A stretch of 64,000 bases of DNA from Listeria weihenstephanensis (GTDB lineage: Bacteria; Bacillota; Bacilli; Lactobacillales; Listeriaceae). The notes under the pieces are model-generated. The model was not told the origin of the DNA and did no database searches. It saw only the letters and a list, made by a program, of their open reading frames with translations. Shown one piece after another: positions 35,777 to 45,137 of the stretch (position 1 is its first letter; every line of letters starts with the position of its first letter). The stretch lies in the NCBI RefSeq assembly GCF_003534205.1, contig NZ_CP011102.1:3236036-3300035 (forward strand), in the 5' to 3' direction. Position numbers and translations under genes: made by a program.

Positions 35777-37909
35777 TTATTTTTTATCCTTCAAATGATG
35801 CCCTTCAATATCCATCGATGGCAACACTTTATCGAGCCATTTCGGCATATACCATGAGCCTTTTCCGAATAATTTCGTTAGGGCTGGGATGATTGTTAGA
35901 CGCACAATGAATGCATCGAATAATACACCGAAGCCTAGCGCGATACCGATTGATTTGATCATCGGGTCTGGCGCGAAAACGAAACTGATGAAGACGGAGA
36001 ACATGATGAGAGCTGCTGCGATGATGACTGGGCCACTCTCTTTCAAGCCGGTTTTGATGGAATGGGTATTGTCTTTTGTTAGCGTATATTCTTCGTGGAC
36101 GCGGGACATGAGGAATACCTCGTAATCCATTGCGAGTCCGAACAGAATACCGATCGTTATGACTGGTAGGAAGGCGAGAACTGGGCCGGTGGTGGTGATG
36201 CCGAATAGTTCGCTAAATACGCCGTCTTGCATAACCATTGTTGTGAAGCCGAGTGTTGCCGTTAGTGAAAGCACGAAGCCAAGTACGGCTGTAAGTGGAA
36301 TCAATAGCGAACGGAACACGACGGTTAACAAGATGAATGCCAATACTACGATAACCCCTGCGAAAACTGGAATCGCGTCATTGAGTTTTTGGGACATATC
36401 GATGTTGATCGCGCTTTGTCCGGTTACTTCCATGTTGATACCATATTTGCTATCTGCTGTTTTTGCGTAGCTTCTCAAATCATGAACGAGTTGCGTCGTT
36501 TTATTGTTCGTCGGTCCAGTTTTTGGAATAACGGTAATGAGCGCGTAGTCACCTGATTCACTAGGCATTGGCGGCGTCACGATTGCCACGTCTTTCATGC
36601 CCGAGATATGCTTCGTAACTTCGGTTAAATGCGCCGCGCTACCGTCATCTCTAATATCCGCTAAAATAACTAATGGCCCGTTGAAACCTTCGCCAAATTT
36701 ATCGGATAGAATATCGTACGCTTTTTTCTCGGTGGAGTCTTTCGGTTTGGAGCCGTTATCTGGGATTCCGAGTTCCATCGAGCCGAACGGGATGCTTAGT
36801 CCGCCGAGAACGATAACTGCTGCTAGGAACGCGATAAGCGGTTTCCCAACGACAAATTTCGTCCAAATATTGTCGCCTTTTTTGCCCGCTTTTTCTTTTT
36901 GCGGCTTGATTTTCTTATGGAAAACGCCGATGAACGCTGGGATTAGGATTAGCGCGGAAAGCACGGCGAATAGTACGCTGAGTGCAGACGCGAGTCCCAT
37001 AACGGTCAGGAATTCGATGCCGACAAGGGATAAACCACATACGGCGATAATAACGGTAATTCCGGCAAAAATAACGGCGCTACCTGCTGTTCCTGTCGCA
37101 AGCCCGACTGCTTTTAAGTGATTTTTCTCGGTGCGGATGATTTGGCGATATTTAAATAGGATAAATAACGCGTAATCGATCGCGACGGCGAGGCCAATCA
37201 TGACCGCCAGCGTCAGCGTGACGTTTGGCATTTCGAAGTAGCTTGAAATGATCGCAATGATGCCGACACTCGTTCCTAAGCTCAGAATTGCTGTGATAAT
37301 TGGTAATCCAGCTGCGATAACGGAACCAAACGCGATAATTAGAATCACGAGTGCTACCACGATACCGATTGCTTCGGATGAACCACCGATGTCCATTGGC
37401 GTAATCATAACATTACCTGTCATTTCAGTTTGAAGATCTTTGTCATCCATGCCTTTAAGCGCATCTTTGACTTTATCGATCGATTTTTCGGTTACCGCGA
37501 GTGCACTGACACTATAACTAATATCAGCAAAAGCAGTCGTCATGTCTGGACTGATTGTTTTTGCTTCGTACGGGTTCGCGATGCTTTCGATTTTATCGTC
37601 ATTTTTCTTAATTTCTGCTAAAACTTTCGTAATTGCAGCTTGGGATTCAGGTGTTATAATCCCTTTTTCTTGGTCGCTTTTGAAAACGACGCGGATGCTA
37701 CCTTTTTGACTATCTTGCTTGAATTCTTCCTCGATTTTATTCGATGTATCGAGTGATTTTAGACCACTCATTTTGATGTCGTCGGTAAAATTAATACCTT
37801 TAACGCCAAGCACGGCCACGATTATTCCTAAAACAACAAACCAGGAAATAATTGTTTTCCATTTGTGTTTCGCAAAGGTCTGTCCTAGTTTGTAAAGTAA
37901 ATTTGCCAA
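35777..37909 (-). CDS. MMPL/RND family membrane transporter (YdfJ-like)
   Basis: A 710-residue membrane protein with two halves, each with a large outside loop and five to six spans. The proton-relay Asp-Tyr pairs of the MMPL family are seen in GLAVAIDYALFILFKYRQ (about residue 240) and GLAMDYEVFLMSRVHEEY (about 595). It exports lipids or hydrophobic compounds in the family. It is divergent from a TetR regulator 135 bases away, the usual arrangement for a drug- or lipid-inducible pump, so repression by that regulator is expected. The start follows AAGGAGGAAACAACC. Confidence 0.9.
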   Translation of the reverse strand: MANLLYKLGQTFAKHKWKTIISWFVVLGIIVAVLGVKGINFTDDIKMSGLKSLDTSNKIEEEFKQDSQKGSIRVVFKSDQEKGIITPESQAAITKVLAEIKKNDDKIESIANPYEAKTISPDMTTAFADISYSVSALAVTEKSIDKVKDALKGMDDKDLQTEMTGNVMITPMDIGGSSEAIGIVVALVILIIAFGSVIAAGLPIITAILSLGTSVGIIAIISSYFEMPNVTLTLAVMIGLAVAIDYALFILFKYRQIIRTEKNHLKAVGLATGTAGSAVIFAGITVIIAVCGLSLVGIEFLTVMGLASALSVLFAVLSALILIPAFIGVFHKKIKPQKEKAGKKGDNIWTKFVVGKPLIAFLAAVIVLGGLSIPFGSMELGIPDNGSKPKDSTEKKAYDILSDKFGEGFNGPLVILADIRDDGSAAHLTEVTKHISGMKDVAIVTPPMPSESGDYALITVIPKTGPTNNKTTQLVHDLRSYAKTADSKYGINMEVTGQSAINIDMSQKLNDAIPVFAGVIVVLAFILLTVVFRSLLIPLTAVLGFVLSLTATLGFTTMVMQDGVFSELFGITTTGPVLAFLPVITIGILFGLAMDYEVFLMSRVHEEYTLTKDNTHSIKTGLKESGPVIIAAALIMFSVFISFVFAPDPMIKSIGIALGFGVLFDAFIVRLTIIPALTKLFGKGSWYMPKWLDKVLPSMDIEGHHLKDKK

Positions 37910-37949
37910 TTGGTTGTTTCCTCCTTCAATTCACGCTATTATATATTTA

Positions 37950-37999
37950 TAGACATACAGTGTATATTACACGATTTTGAGATGAAATGTAAGAACCAG
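37950..37999. promoter_or_regulatory. Divergent TetR/MmpL control region with candidate operator
   Basis: The inverted repeat ATACA-G-TGTAT (37955-37965) overlaps the -35 position of a candidate minus-strand promoter (TATACA, 17 bases, TATAAT) for the transporter. It is the best operator candidate for the TetR protein. Confidence 0.45.
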
Positions 38000-38044
38000 A
38001 TTGTTTGGTCTGTATAGTTAAGCAACACTTTAGGAGATGTGTAG

Positions 38045-38590
38045 ATGAACGATTCGGATTTACGTGTGCGAAAAACGAAAAATGCACTTTATAAAACGCT
38101 ATTGCAAATGCTCGAAACACAGGAACTGGCAAGCGTTACAGTGAATAGTATTTGCAAAGAGGCTTTGATTCACCGAACGACTTTTTATAAGCATTTTTAT
38201 GATAAATATGATTTATTAGTATATGTTTTACATGAGCAGTTTCAGGATTATTTTGCGCTCGATATTAAAGACCGGATTAATCACCCGTTTCAGTCTGGGT
38301 TTGATACGGTTTATATGGATATGCAACTGGTTCTTGAAAAACAGAAAAATGATGATACGTTTTTCAAGACAATGGCTTCTTTTTTCTTGACGGAGTTTCA
38401 AAAAGATATCGAGGAGAACATGGATAAGTTAACGCTCACTAGTGATATTCCTGCAGACTTATTGACGTATATTTATGCGGCGAACTTAGGCGCAATCATG
38501 TACTGGTCGCAACAGATGGCGACGCCCGCGGATTGGGCTCATATGGATACACTGTTTAAAGCCGTTTTGCCGGTAAAACTTGATTTATGA
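38045..38590 (+). CDS. TetR/AcrR family regulator
   Basis: A 181-residue regulator. The N-terminal helix-turn-helix is clear (TKNALYKTLLQMLETQELAS, then VNSICKEALIHRTTFYKHFY with the typical FYKHF end), followed by a helical ligand-binding domain of the TetR_C type seen in Firmicute regulators. The ATG follows AGGAGATGTGTAG. It is divergent from the MMPL pump and probably represses it, possibly together with itself; the inducer is unknown. Confidence 0.9.
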   Translation: MNDSDLRVRKTKNALYKTLLQMLETQELASVTVNSICKEALIHRTTFYKHFYDKYDLLVYVLHEQFQDYFALDIKDRINHPFQSGFDTVYMDMQLVLEKQKNDDTFFKTMASFFLTEFQKDIEENMDKLTLTSDIPADLLTYIYAANLGAIMYWSQQMATPADWAHMDTLFKAVLPVKLDL

Positions 38591-38620
38591 TGAATCGTTT
38601 TAAATAAGACAAAATATATT

Positions 38621-38649
38621 TTGACTCTCCTATCTATCCATTGTACAAT
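38621..38649 (+). promoter_or_regulatory. Sigma-A promoter of the HNH gene
   Basis: TTGACT (38621-38626), 17 bases, TACAAT (38644-38649) lie 34 bases before the ATG at 38683, which has AGGAGG at the right distance. Confidence 0.75.
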
Positions 38650-38682
38650 GCATGAATAGACATAATGCATAGGAGGTTACAC

Positions 38683-39426
38683 ATGAAGACAGTTTTCGAT
38701 GGGGTTCATTATTTTTATGACGACAGATTACTAACAAAGCAAGCAAGTATCACGGCCATTGCGCTCCATACGAAGAACAAGGGTAAGCGTAAAATAGCGT
38801 ATGACGAAGCAAAGCAGCTTATTCGCGGCGGGGTCGCTGGTATGATTCAGCCAGATCGGATTCATATTTTCTATCGCGAAATTGATATTAAGCGAATGGT
38901 TCGCAGGCGTGATCGGCAACTTTGCGTTTATTGTGGCGGGCGTGGCGACACTGCGGATCATGTCATTCCAGCTTGTGAAGGCGGACTAACGACGTTCACC
39001 AACCTCGTCTGTGCCTGTGCGACATGCAATTTCGCCAAAGATTCGCTCTCTTTACATCTGTACCAGAAACGGCTCCTCCATATGAACATTTTTCAAAGAT
39101 GGCAACACAGACGAAAATTAGTGCGCCAACAATTTATTCCGTATTTACCGAAAGATACGCAGCAATACAACGTTTTCTATACGCATACAAAAAAATTAAA
39201 CAAAACCATCACGGATACCGTTGTATTACTCCAGCATTTAGATAAACGGCTTGTGACGCTAGACTCGCGGCTCAAGAAAATGGAAAGCCAGATAAAGCAA
39301 ACAAGCAAGACGACGCAAAGTCAGTTCGGACGACTTGATACGTCTATTCAGAAAACGCAAGTCTTGCTAGCGGATTATATAGAAACAAACACCAAGCGTA
39401 CTCTTTGGCAGAAAATATTTCATTAA
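38683..39426 (+). CDS. HNH endonuclease family protein with C-terminal coiled coil
   Basis: A 247-residue protein starting at the ATG 38683 (six bases after AGGAGG); an earlier in-frame start has no site. The HNH region is at about 74-125: RQLCVYCGG, then the catalytic DHVIPACEGG with DH and the asparagine in FTNLVCACATCNFAK, plus two CxxC zinc pairs. The C-terminal 80 residues (LVTLDSRLKKMESQIKQTSK) look like a coiled coil. The family cleaves DNA, but this protein is alone and not part of a recognisable defence or phage module. It has its own promoter and terminator. Confidence 0.85.
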   Translation: MKTVFDGVHYFYDDRLLTKQASITAIALHTKNKGKRKIAYDEAKQLIRGGVAGMIQPDRIHIFYREIDIKRMVRRRDRQLCVYCGGRGDTADHVIPACEGGLTTFTNLVCACATCNFAKDSLSLHLYQKRLLHMNIFQRWQHRRKLVRQQFIPYLPKDTQQYNVFYTHTKKLNKTITDTVVLLQHLDKRLVTLDSRLKKMESQIKQTSKTTQSQFGRLDTSIQKTQVLLADYIETNTKRTLWQKIFH

Positions 39427-39488
39427 AAAAACTACACATGGTTTTTTCGCCCTATTTCCAGGATGAGAAAACATGTGTAGCTTTTTTC
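39425..39488. terminator. Terminator between the HNH gene and the second aldo/keto reductase
   Basis: AAAAAACTACACATG pairs with CATGTGTAGCTTTTTT across a long loop. It serves both convergent genes. Confidence 0.8.
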
Positions 39489-39494
39489 ATATCA

Positions 39495-40412
39495 TCAAGG
39501 CAACTCGTTCCCCGCTGCCAAATAAATTTCATACCATTCTTGACGTGTTAGCGTGATATTCGATGCTTCGCTAATCGCTTGCAAACGCTCAGGATTCATC
39601 GTCCCTACCACGGTTTGAATCTTCGCCGGATGACGTAAAATCCACGCCGTTGCAATCGCCGTATTTTTCACGCCTTTTTCAGCAGCAATACGATCAACTA
39701 CTTTGTTCAACTCAGGGAATTCCGGATTATCGAGGAAAACGCCTTCGAAAAAGCCGAATTGGAACGGTGACCAAGCTTGGATTGTAATATCTTTCAAGCG
39801 ACAGTAGTCTAAAATACTGCCATCACGGTCAATCGAACGATCAATTTTCATGTTAACGTTAAGTCCAGCATCGATCATGCCAGTATTGGTGATGCTAAGT
39901 TGCAACTGATTCGCGACCAATTTCTGCTCTACATATTTGCTCAAAAGCTCGATTTGCATCGGATTCTGGTTACTTACCCCAAACTCGCGCACTTTACCAC
40001 TTTTCTTAAGCGCTGTAAATGCTTCTGCTACTTCTTCTGGCTCTACCAATGTATCAGGACGGTGAAGCAGTAAAATATCGATATAATCGGTTTGTAAACG
40101 TTTTAGAATATTATCTACGGAATCTAAAATATGTTCTTTTGAGAAATCGAACATGCCTGGACGAATACCGCATTTCGATTGCAAAATCATTTTTTCACGT
40201 ACCGATGCGTTCATTCCAACTGCATCCGCGAAAACTTCTTCTGATTTTCCACCACCATAAATATCCGCGTGATCGAAGAAATTAATCCCCGCGTCCATCG
40301 CTGTGTTGATCATTTTTGATGCATCATCCTTCGATAAATCGGCCATACGCATACAACCAAGCGCGATTTCAGGAACTAGCAAACCACTGTTACCAAGATT
40401 AATTTTGTTCAA
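39495..40412 (-). CDS. Aldo/keto reductase (YdhF-like)
   Basis: A 305-residue reductase. The start is placed at TTG 40412, six bases after AGAGGTG, giving NKINLGNSGLLVPEIALGCM, the usual YdhF-type opening; a GTG three codons earlier overlaps the site. Asp and Tyr of the catalytic tetrad are in NFFDHADIYGGGKSEE, Lys in LQSKCGIR and His in LLLHRPD. The cofactor part VVGTMNPERL is intact. It probably reduces small aldehydes with NADPH. It is a single gene with no functional neighbour. Confidence 0.88.
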   Translation of the reverse strand: MNKINLGNSGLLVPEIALGCMRMADLSKDDASKMINTAMDAGINFFDHADIYGGGKSEEVFADAVGMNASVREKMILQSKCGIRPGMFDFSKEHILDSVDNILKRLQTDYIDILLLHRPDTLVEPEEVAEAFTALKKSGKVREFGVSNQNPMQIELLSKYVEQKLVANQLQLSITNTGMIDAGLNVNMKIDRSIDRDGSILDYCRLKDITIQAWSPFQFGFFEGVFLDNPEFPELNKVVDRIAAEKGVKNTAIATAWILRHPAKIQTVVGTMNPERLQAISEASNITLTRQEWYEIYLAAGNELP

Positions 40413-40484
40413 TGGAAACACCTCTTTGTCTTATTTGATAAACACTTACTTTTTCATTTTCACACTCTAGCTTGGCGAAGTCAA

Positions 40485-41480
40485 TTAAGAACCTCCGCTA
40501 CTTGCTGCCGCTGCACTCGCCGCCGCTGCTGCACTTGCCGCTGCCGCCCGTTCTATCGCAATCAGAATGTGAACCGATACCATCAAACTCTCGACTTGGT
40601 CCTGCGTCATGTTCCGCGCTTGATCCTCTGTATACAAACTAAGCGCCATCGCCGTGTAAAATTCGCGATTCCAACGCAGACCGCTCTCATCGCGCATCGC
40701 CGCTAACAAATCGAAAAATACTGCATCCAATTCCGTGCTTTCCCGCACATACGCCAAAATTCCAAGCGTCACATAATGAATCGGACGAATTTTCACATCT
40801 GCGCGCTCCAGTTCCTCCGCCAAACGCACCACTTTTTTCACATGATTCGCGTCACGTTCCATATAAATCAACGTCGAAGTCGCCGCCAAGAACTGCAAAC
40901 TGTCACTTCTTTTGAATCCTGCACGATTAAACTCGGTAAAATAATACTCGTTAATCTCCGTCAACTGCTCCACCGAAAGCGGCGTATCCAATTGTGCCAT
41001 CAAAACCGCCGACGTCACATCTTCCGCCCCCGTCAAAAATGGATGCTGCTTCCGCAAAGCCATGTAAATATCGCGCGCCCGATCCGCCACATTACGTGGT
41101 TTATCCGACCGTAAAAGTAAATACGCGCCAAAATACGTGAAATTTGTCCGTTTGAATCCACTTTCCACGAGCAATTCATAATTATCAATCACATGTGCCA
41201 CTGTCTTTTCATCATTTTGCCCATTCACCAACAAAAGCCCGGCAAGCGATGCCCGCGTGTCTCCATCTAACACATTGAAGAATCCCAACTGCTTCTTGAA
41301 CAGCGTCGTCACATCCTTAAATGCCTGGCCGTCAAACACCTCTCCCTCACTCGTGAAAAGCTGCGCTACCAAGAATCTAATCCGCTTATCAACGCCCATC
41401 ACGCCCGAATTTTTCACCTGCTGAAAGTTTACCAATAAATCACTAACGATTCTACCACTATCAAAAACCAAATCTGCCAT
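40485..41480 (-). CDS. DUF4003 family protein with Ala/Ser-rich tail
   Basis: A 331-residue cytoplasmic protein of the DUF4003 family, which is common in Listeria and Bacillus and has no known function. It is almost all helical (for example RIRFLVAQLFTSEGEVFDG, AGLLLVNGQNDEKTVAHVID) and lacks signal peptide or membrane span. The end is a low-complexity run of alanine and serine (AAAASAAAAASAAAASSGGS), as often seen in this family. GGAGC precedes the ATG. The gene is a single unit between the reductase and the amino-acid permease. Confidence 0.8.
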   Translation of the reverse strand: MADLVFDSGRIVSDLLVNFQQVKNSGVMGVDKRIRFLVAQLFTSEGEVFDGQAFKDVTTLFKKQLGFFNVLDGDTRASLAGLLLVNGQNDEKTVAHVIDNYELLVESGFKRTNFTYFGAYLLLRSDKPRNVADRARDIYMALRKQHPFLTGAEDVTSAVLMAQLDTPLSVEQLTEINEYYFTEFNRAGFKRSDSLQFLAATSTLIYMERDANHVKKVVRLAEELERADVKIRPIHYVTLGILAYVRESTELDAVFFDLLAAMRDESGLRWNREFYTAMALSLYTEDQARNMTQDQVESLMVSVHILIAIERAAAASAAAAASAAAASSGGS

Positions 41481-41559
41481 CTACTATCGCGCTCCTTTGA
41501 TATCTCGTTATTTCATATATCCATTGTACCAAAGGAAGAAAAAGACTACAAACGCAAAA

Positions 41560-41594
41560 AAATGAATCTAGGCAAAATTCCCAGACTCATTTTT
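41560..41594 (-). terminator. Terminator after the amino-acid permease
   Basis: On the minus strand AATGAGTCTGG pairs with CCTAGATTCATT (one G-T pair), followed by TTTTTTG. It lies just past the stop at 41600. Confidence 0.7.
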
Positions 41595-41599
41595 TTCAC

Positions 41600-42994
41600 T
41601 CACTTGTTCAACGTACTATTCCTGCGTCCATATGCAAAATACAAAATCAGGCCTAGCAAGAACCAAATCCCACACGCAATCCAAGTGGCAACAGATAGTC
41701 TCGTAATCAAGAATAAACACATCAAGAATGAGACAATTGGCAACACTGGGTAAAATGGCGTTTTAAATCCGCCACTCGCAATCGATTTATTCCGACGCAA
41801 GAAAATGATCCCAATCGATACCATCATAAACGCGAATAACGTTCCCATATTCACGAGCTCCGCTAAACGATTCAGTGGCACGACGCCAGCGAAAAACATA
41901 ATAACAATCGCGTACGTCCAAGTACTTTTGATCGGTGTATTTGTTTTCTCATCGATTTTTGCCATACTTTTCGGTAACAAACCATCGCGTCCCATCGCAT
42001 AAATCAAGCGCGTTCCGCCATAAAGCATCACGAGAATAACTGTCAGCATCCCAACAACCGCGCCCAATGAAACAAATCCAGCAATCCAGTTCTGGTTAAT
42101 GACTTGTAGCGCGAATGCAACTGGATCAGCGACGTTCAAGTCTTTGTACGAAACAATTCCCGTCAATACAATCGATACCGCGATGTACAAAACCGTACAG
42201 ACAAGTAGCGATCCAATAATCCCAATCGGCATATTTTTCTGCGGATTTTTCACTTCTTCGGCAGCTGAGGAAACCGCGTCAAATCCGAGATAAGCGAAAA
42301 ACACCAAGGCTGCACCGTTCAGTACGCCACTAAATCCAAATGGCATGAACGGTTGCCAGTTATCCGGCTTCACGTAGAACACGCCGACCACGATGAATAT
42401 TAAAATAACGCTAATTTTCAAAATAACCATGAACGCATTGACCCGTGTCGATTCACGAACACCGCGCGTCAGTAAAAAGGCAATAATCCCAACCACCGCA
42501 ATCGCAGGAATGTTGATATACGTTCCAGCAGCTGGATCAAACGCGCCCGAAATCGCGTCTGGAATGTTGATATGGAATCCAGCCAGTAGTGTTTTGAAGT
42601 AGGACGACCAACCACTAGCCACAGAAGCCACGGCCAAGCCATATTCAAGCAGAAGTGCCCAACCGAGCAGCCAAGCAATGAACTCCCCGAAAATGACATA
42701 GCCATACGTATAGGCGCTGCCAGCAACCGGTACTGCCGACGAAAATTCCGAGTAACATAAGGCCGCGAGCGCGCAGACCAGCGCTGCAATGATAAATGAT
42801 AGTACAATCGCCGGACCTGAATGAAGCGCCGCAATCGTCCCTGGCAAAATAAATATCCCAGTCCCAACAATCGCGCCAACACCAAGGAAAATTAAATCCA
42901 TCGCGCCCAGCGTTTTCTTTAAATGAATGCTATTACTTTTGTTATGAATAAGTGATTCTAATGGTTTTTTTCTAAATAATGATTTTAAAAACAT
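41600..42994 (-). CDS. APC family amino-acid permease (YfnA/cationic-type)
   Basis: A permease of 464 residues with twelve predicted membrane spans. The start is placed at ATG 42994, ten bases after GGGAG, because the 40 residues upstream in the open frame have no site and no transporter character. The first span begins IFLGVGAIVGTGIFILPGTIA with the APC substrate-binding loop GVGAIVGTGIF. The segment FFAYLGFDAVSSAAEEVKNP, the APC signature, lies near residue 225. Substrates of this subfamily are usually basic or branched amino acids. It is a single gene. Confidence 0.92.
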   Translation of the reverse strand: MFLKSLFRKKPLESLIHNKSNSIHLKKTLGAMDLIFLGVGAIVGTGIFILPGTIAALHSGPAIVLSFIIAALVCALAALCYSEFSSAVPVAGSAYTYGYVIFGEFIAWLLGWALLLEYGLAVASVASGWSSYFKTLLAGFHINIPDAISGAFDPAAGTYINIPAIAVVGIIAFLLTRGVRESTRVNAFMVILKISVILIFIVVGVFYVKPDNWQPFMPFGFSGVLNGAALVFFAYLGFDAVSSAAEEVKNPQKNMPIGIIGSLLVCTVLYIAVSIVLTGIVSYKDLNVADPVAFALQVINQNWIAGFVSLGAVVGMLTVILVMLYGGTRLIYAMGRDGLLPKSMAKIDEKTNTPIKSTWTYAIVIMFFAGVVPLNRLAELVNMGTLFAFMMVSIGIIFLRRNKSIASGGFKTPFYPVLPIVSFLMCLFLITRLSVATWIACGIWFLLGLILYFAYGRRNSTLNK

Positions 42995-43190
42995 AATTGT
43001 GTAGCTCCCTATTAGTTTGTTATAAAATGTATTTATTAATCCTATTCCCATCATACCTTTAAAGCGTACATGCGTCAATGCTTTAAATGATATAAGTCTT
43101 TTTTTGTTCCCCATACTCAGATATGCTACAATATAAGCAAGTAAATTTTAGGATATAGCTTGTCACAAGCATATAAGGAGTTTGATAAAA

Positions 43191-43844
43191 ATGGATGAAA
43201 AATCAACACGCTCTTCCGTAGCAGAAAACATTTTAACTCAGATTGATAATGAAACAAAGCTCGGTGATTTAAAAAAAATCGCGAAAGATATAAAAAAAGA
43301 CCACGAGTTAGCTATGGAACTTTGGTCAACAGAAGCGTTTCGCCCCAGACTATTAGCAGTTCTAATTATGGACAAAAAATTGCTTACACAGGACTTTTTA
43401 AATAGACTTGATACGGATATGCAACCGCACTCTTTTGTTGAGCGAAATAATTTGATGGATTGGCTCATGGCTAATCAACTCATGAAAAGCAAGAAGACAA
43501 TCACCTTGATGGAGTCCTGGGAAAAAAGTTCGTCCGCCCTTCAAAGACGCATTTTCTGGTATTATCAAGCACGACTTAGATGGACTGGACAAACACCACC
43601 GGATAACACCGAAGACTTGCTAACTGCAATAGAGGCTACTATTATGCAGGAAGAACCAGAAGTACAGTGGGCTATGAATTTCACCGCGGGCTGGATAGGC
43701 GTTTATGATGAGCAGAACCGTGCTCATTGTATTAAAATAGGCGAGAAAACGGAACTTTACAAAGGCCAAGTCGTGTCAAAAGGATGTACTCCTGACTATC
43801 TGCCAGAATTCATTACGATTGAGGTTAATAAACGACTTAAATAA
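43191..43844 (+). CDS. AlkD-like DNA alkylation repair protein
   Basis: A 217-residue all-helical protein. The start at ATG 43191 is nine bases after AAGGAGT; a TTG three codons earlier overlaps the site. It fits PF08713, the HEAT-like AlkD family, with the conserved stretch LQRRIFWYYQARLRWTG and the VQWAMNFTAGWIGVYDEQNR region near the end. AlkD enzymes excise positively charged alkylated bases such as 7-methylguanine. This short Listeria-type branch may not keep all catalytic residues of Bacillus AlkD, so activity is inferred. It shares a terminator with the rpsR operon. Confidence 0.75.
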   Translation: MDEKSTRSSVAENILTQIDNETKLGDLKKIAKDIKKDHELAMELWSTEAFRPRLLAVLIMDKKLLTQDFLNRLDTDMQPHSFVERNNLMDWLMANQLMKSKKTITLMESWEKSSSALQRRIFWYYQARLRWTGQTPPDNTEDLLTAIEATIMQEEPEVQWAMNFTAGWIGVYDEQNRAHCIKIGEKTELYKGQVVSKGCTPDYLPEFITIEVNKRLK

Positions 43845-43898
43845 GTAAGATTCGTTATAACGAGCTAGAACCTCTTTACCTATCATGAACATAGCCAT

Positions 43899-43930
43899 AA
43901 AAAAACCTTCCGAAATTCGGAAGGTTTTTA
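43899..43930. terminator. Bidirectional terminator between the alkD-like gene and rpsR
   Basis: AAAAACCTTCCGAA and TTCGGAAGGTTTTT with a 2-base loop (43899-43914 with 43917-43930) directly follow the rpsR stop on the minus strand. Confidence 0.93.
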
Positions 43931-43936
43931 TCAATC

Positions 43937-44176
43937 TTATTTTTCTTCAGCAACAAATGGTAGTAATGCTACTTGGCGTGAGCGTTTGATAGCAATCGTT
44001 AATTTACGTTGATATTTAGCGCTCGTTCCAGTTACACGACGAGGAAGAATTTTTCCACGTTCGGAAACGAATTTCTTCAGTAACTCAGTATCTTTATAGT
44101 CGATATGCGTAATTCCGTTCGAAGTAAAGTAACAAACCTTTTTCCGACGGCGTCCGCCTCTGCGTCCTCCAGCCAT
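43937..44176 (-). CDS. rpsR: Ribosomal protein S18
   Basis: A 79-residue S18 of normal length ([20 protein letters not shown], then [20 protein letters not shown] and the basic core [20 protein letters not shown]). It binds 16S rRNA together with S6, encoded at the start of the same operon. Last gene of rpsF-ssb-rpsR; GGAGG precedes its ATG. Confidence 0.98.
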   Translation of the reverse strand: MAGGRRGGRRRKKVCYFTSNGITHIDYKDTELLKKFVSERGKILPRRVTGTSAKYQRKLTIAIKRSRQVALLPFVAEEK

Positions 44177-44231
44177 TATAGTTTCCTCCTATCAAATTAA
44201 AATCCAATGATACGTATGCTTTTCCCGTTTA

Positions 44232-44786
44232 TTAGAACGGCAAATCGTCATCTGAAATGTCGATTGGCTTGCCATCACTAGCAAATGGATCAGCGTTACG
44301 TGGTGCTTGGTAACTCTGAGATTGAGGTTGTTGTTGATTCTGTTGTCCGTAGCTATTATCATTCTGTTGGCTTTGGCCGCCAGTACTATTACCGTACGAC
44401 TGCTGTCCACCGCCATCATTATTGTTACTGCTGTAGCCGCCACCACTATTTCCGCCGCCGTTTGCACTGCGGGGCTCTAGGAATTGCACACTTTCAGCAA
44501 GAATTTCTGTTACATAGACACGCTTGCCATCTTGACCTTCATAATTACGCGTTTGAACCTTACCGTCAACGCCAGCTAAACTACCTTTTTTAAGGAAGTT
44601 CGCAACATTTTCGGCTGGTTTTCTCCAAACAACACAATTGATGAAATCTGCTTCACGTTCTCCAGCTTGGTTAGTAAAGTTACGGTTTACAGCAAGTGTA
44701 AATGTCGCAACTGCAACGCCAGCAGGAGTATAACGCAATTCAGGATCTTTTGTCAGACGACCAACTAATACAACACGGTTCATCAT
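44232..44786 (-). CDS. ssb: Single-stranded DNA-binding protein
   Basis: A 184-residue SSB. The start [20 protein letters not shown] at 44786 is the canonical opening; four codons upstream are in frame but not expected. The OB fold covers about 1-110 ([19 protein letters not shown]). A long Gly/Asn/Gln linker follows, and the acidic C-terminal tip DISDDDLPF, which recruits repair and replication proteins, is intact. It is the middle gene of the rpsF-ssb-rpsR operon, the standard Firmicute order. Confidence 0.98.
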   Translation of the reverse strand: MMNRVVLVGRLTKDPELRYTPAGVAVATFTLAVNRNFTNQAGEREADFINCVVWRKPAENVANFLKKGSLAGVDGKVQTRNYEGQDGKRVYVTEILAESVQFLEPRSANGGGNSGGGYSSNNNDGGGQQSYGNSTGGQSQQNDNSYGQQNQQQPQSQSYQAPRNADPFASDGKPIDISDDDLPF

Positions 44787-44843
44787 AAGTAGAACCAACC
44801 TCCTCTCTTTTTTTCATAAAAATCCGAGCTAATCTCGGGAATA

Positions 44844-45137
44844 TTAAGCTTCTTCTTTAATGATCATGTGACGAATGATATCATCAGAAATTTTTGCTAA
44901 ACGGTCGAATTCATTGATAGAATCCGCAGTAGTAGCAGAAATACGAGTGATTTGGTACAAACCGTCTTTATGGTCTTCGATTTCATAAGCCAAACGACGT
45001 TTACCCCAATCCTTCGATTCGATGATCTCCGCACCATTGTCAGTTAAAATGCCGTCGAAGCGCTCAACTACAGCTTTCTTCGCCTCATCTTCAATGTTTG
45101 GACGGATAATGTACATAATTTCATATGTTCTTGCCAT
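44844..45137 (-). CDS. rpsF: Ribosomal protein S6
   Basis: A 97-residue S6. The start ATG at 45137 is eight bases after AAGGAGGTG and gives [20 protein letters not shown], the normal opening. The 29 codons upstream in the open frame belong to the leader. The fold's [18 protein letters not shown] block is present. With S18 it can bind its own mRNA leader in Firmicutes and control the operon. The leader here is long and structured. Confidence 0.98.
   Translation of the reverse strand: MARTYEIMYIIRPNIEDEAKKAVVERFDGILTDNGAEIIESKDWGKRRLAYEIEDHKDGLYQITRISATTADSINEFDRLAKISDDIIRHMIIKEEA

Noticed and set aside
38683-39426. Defence or phage HNH module
   Set aside because: There are no terminase, restriction or other phage genes nearby; it is a single gene with its own promoter and terminator.
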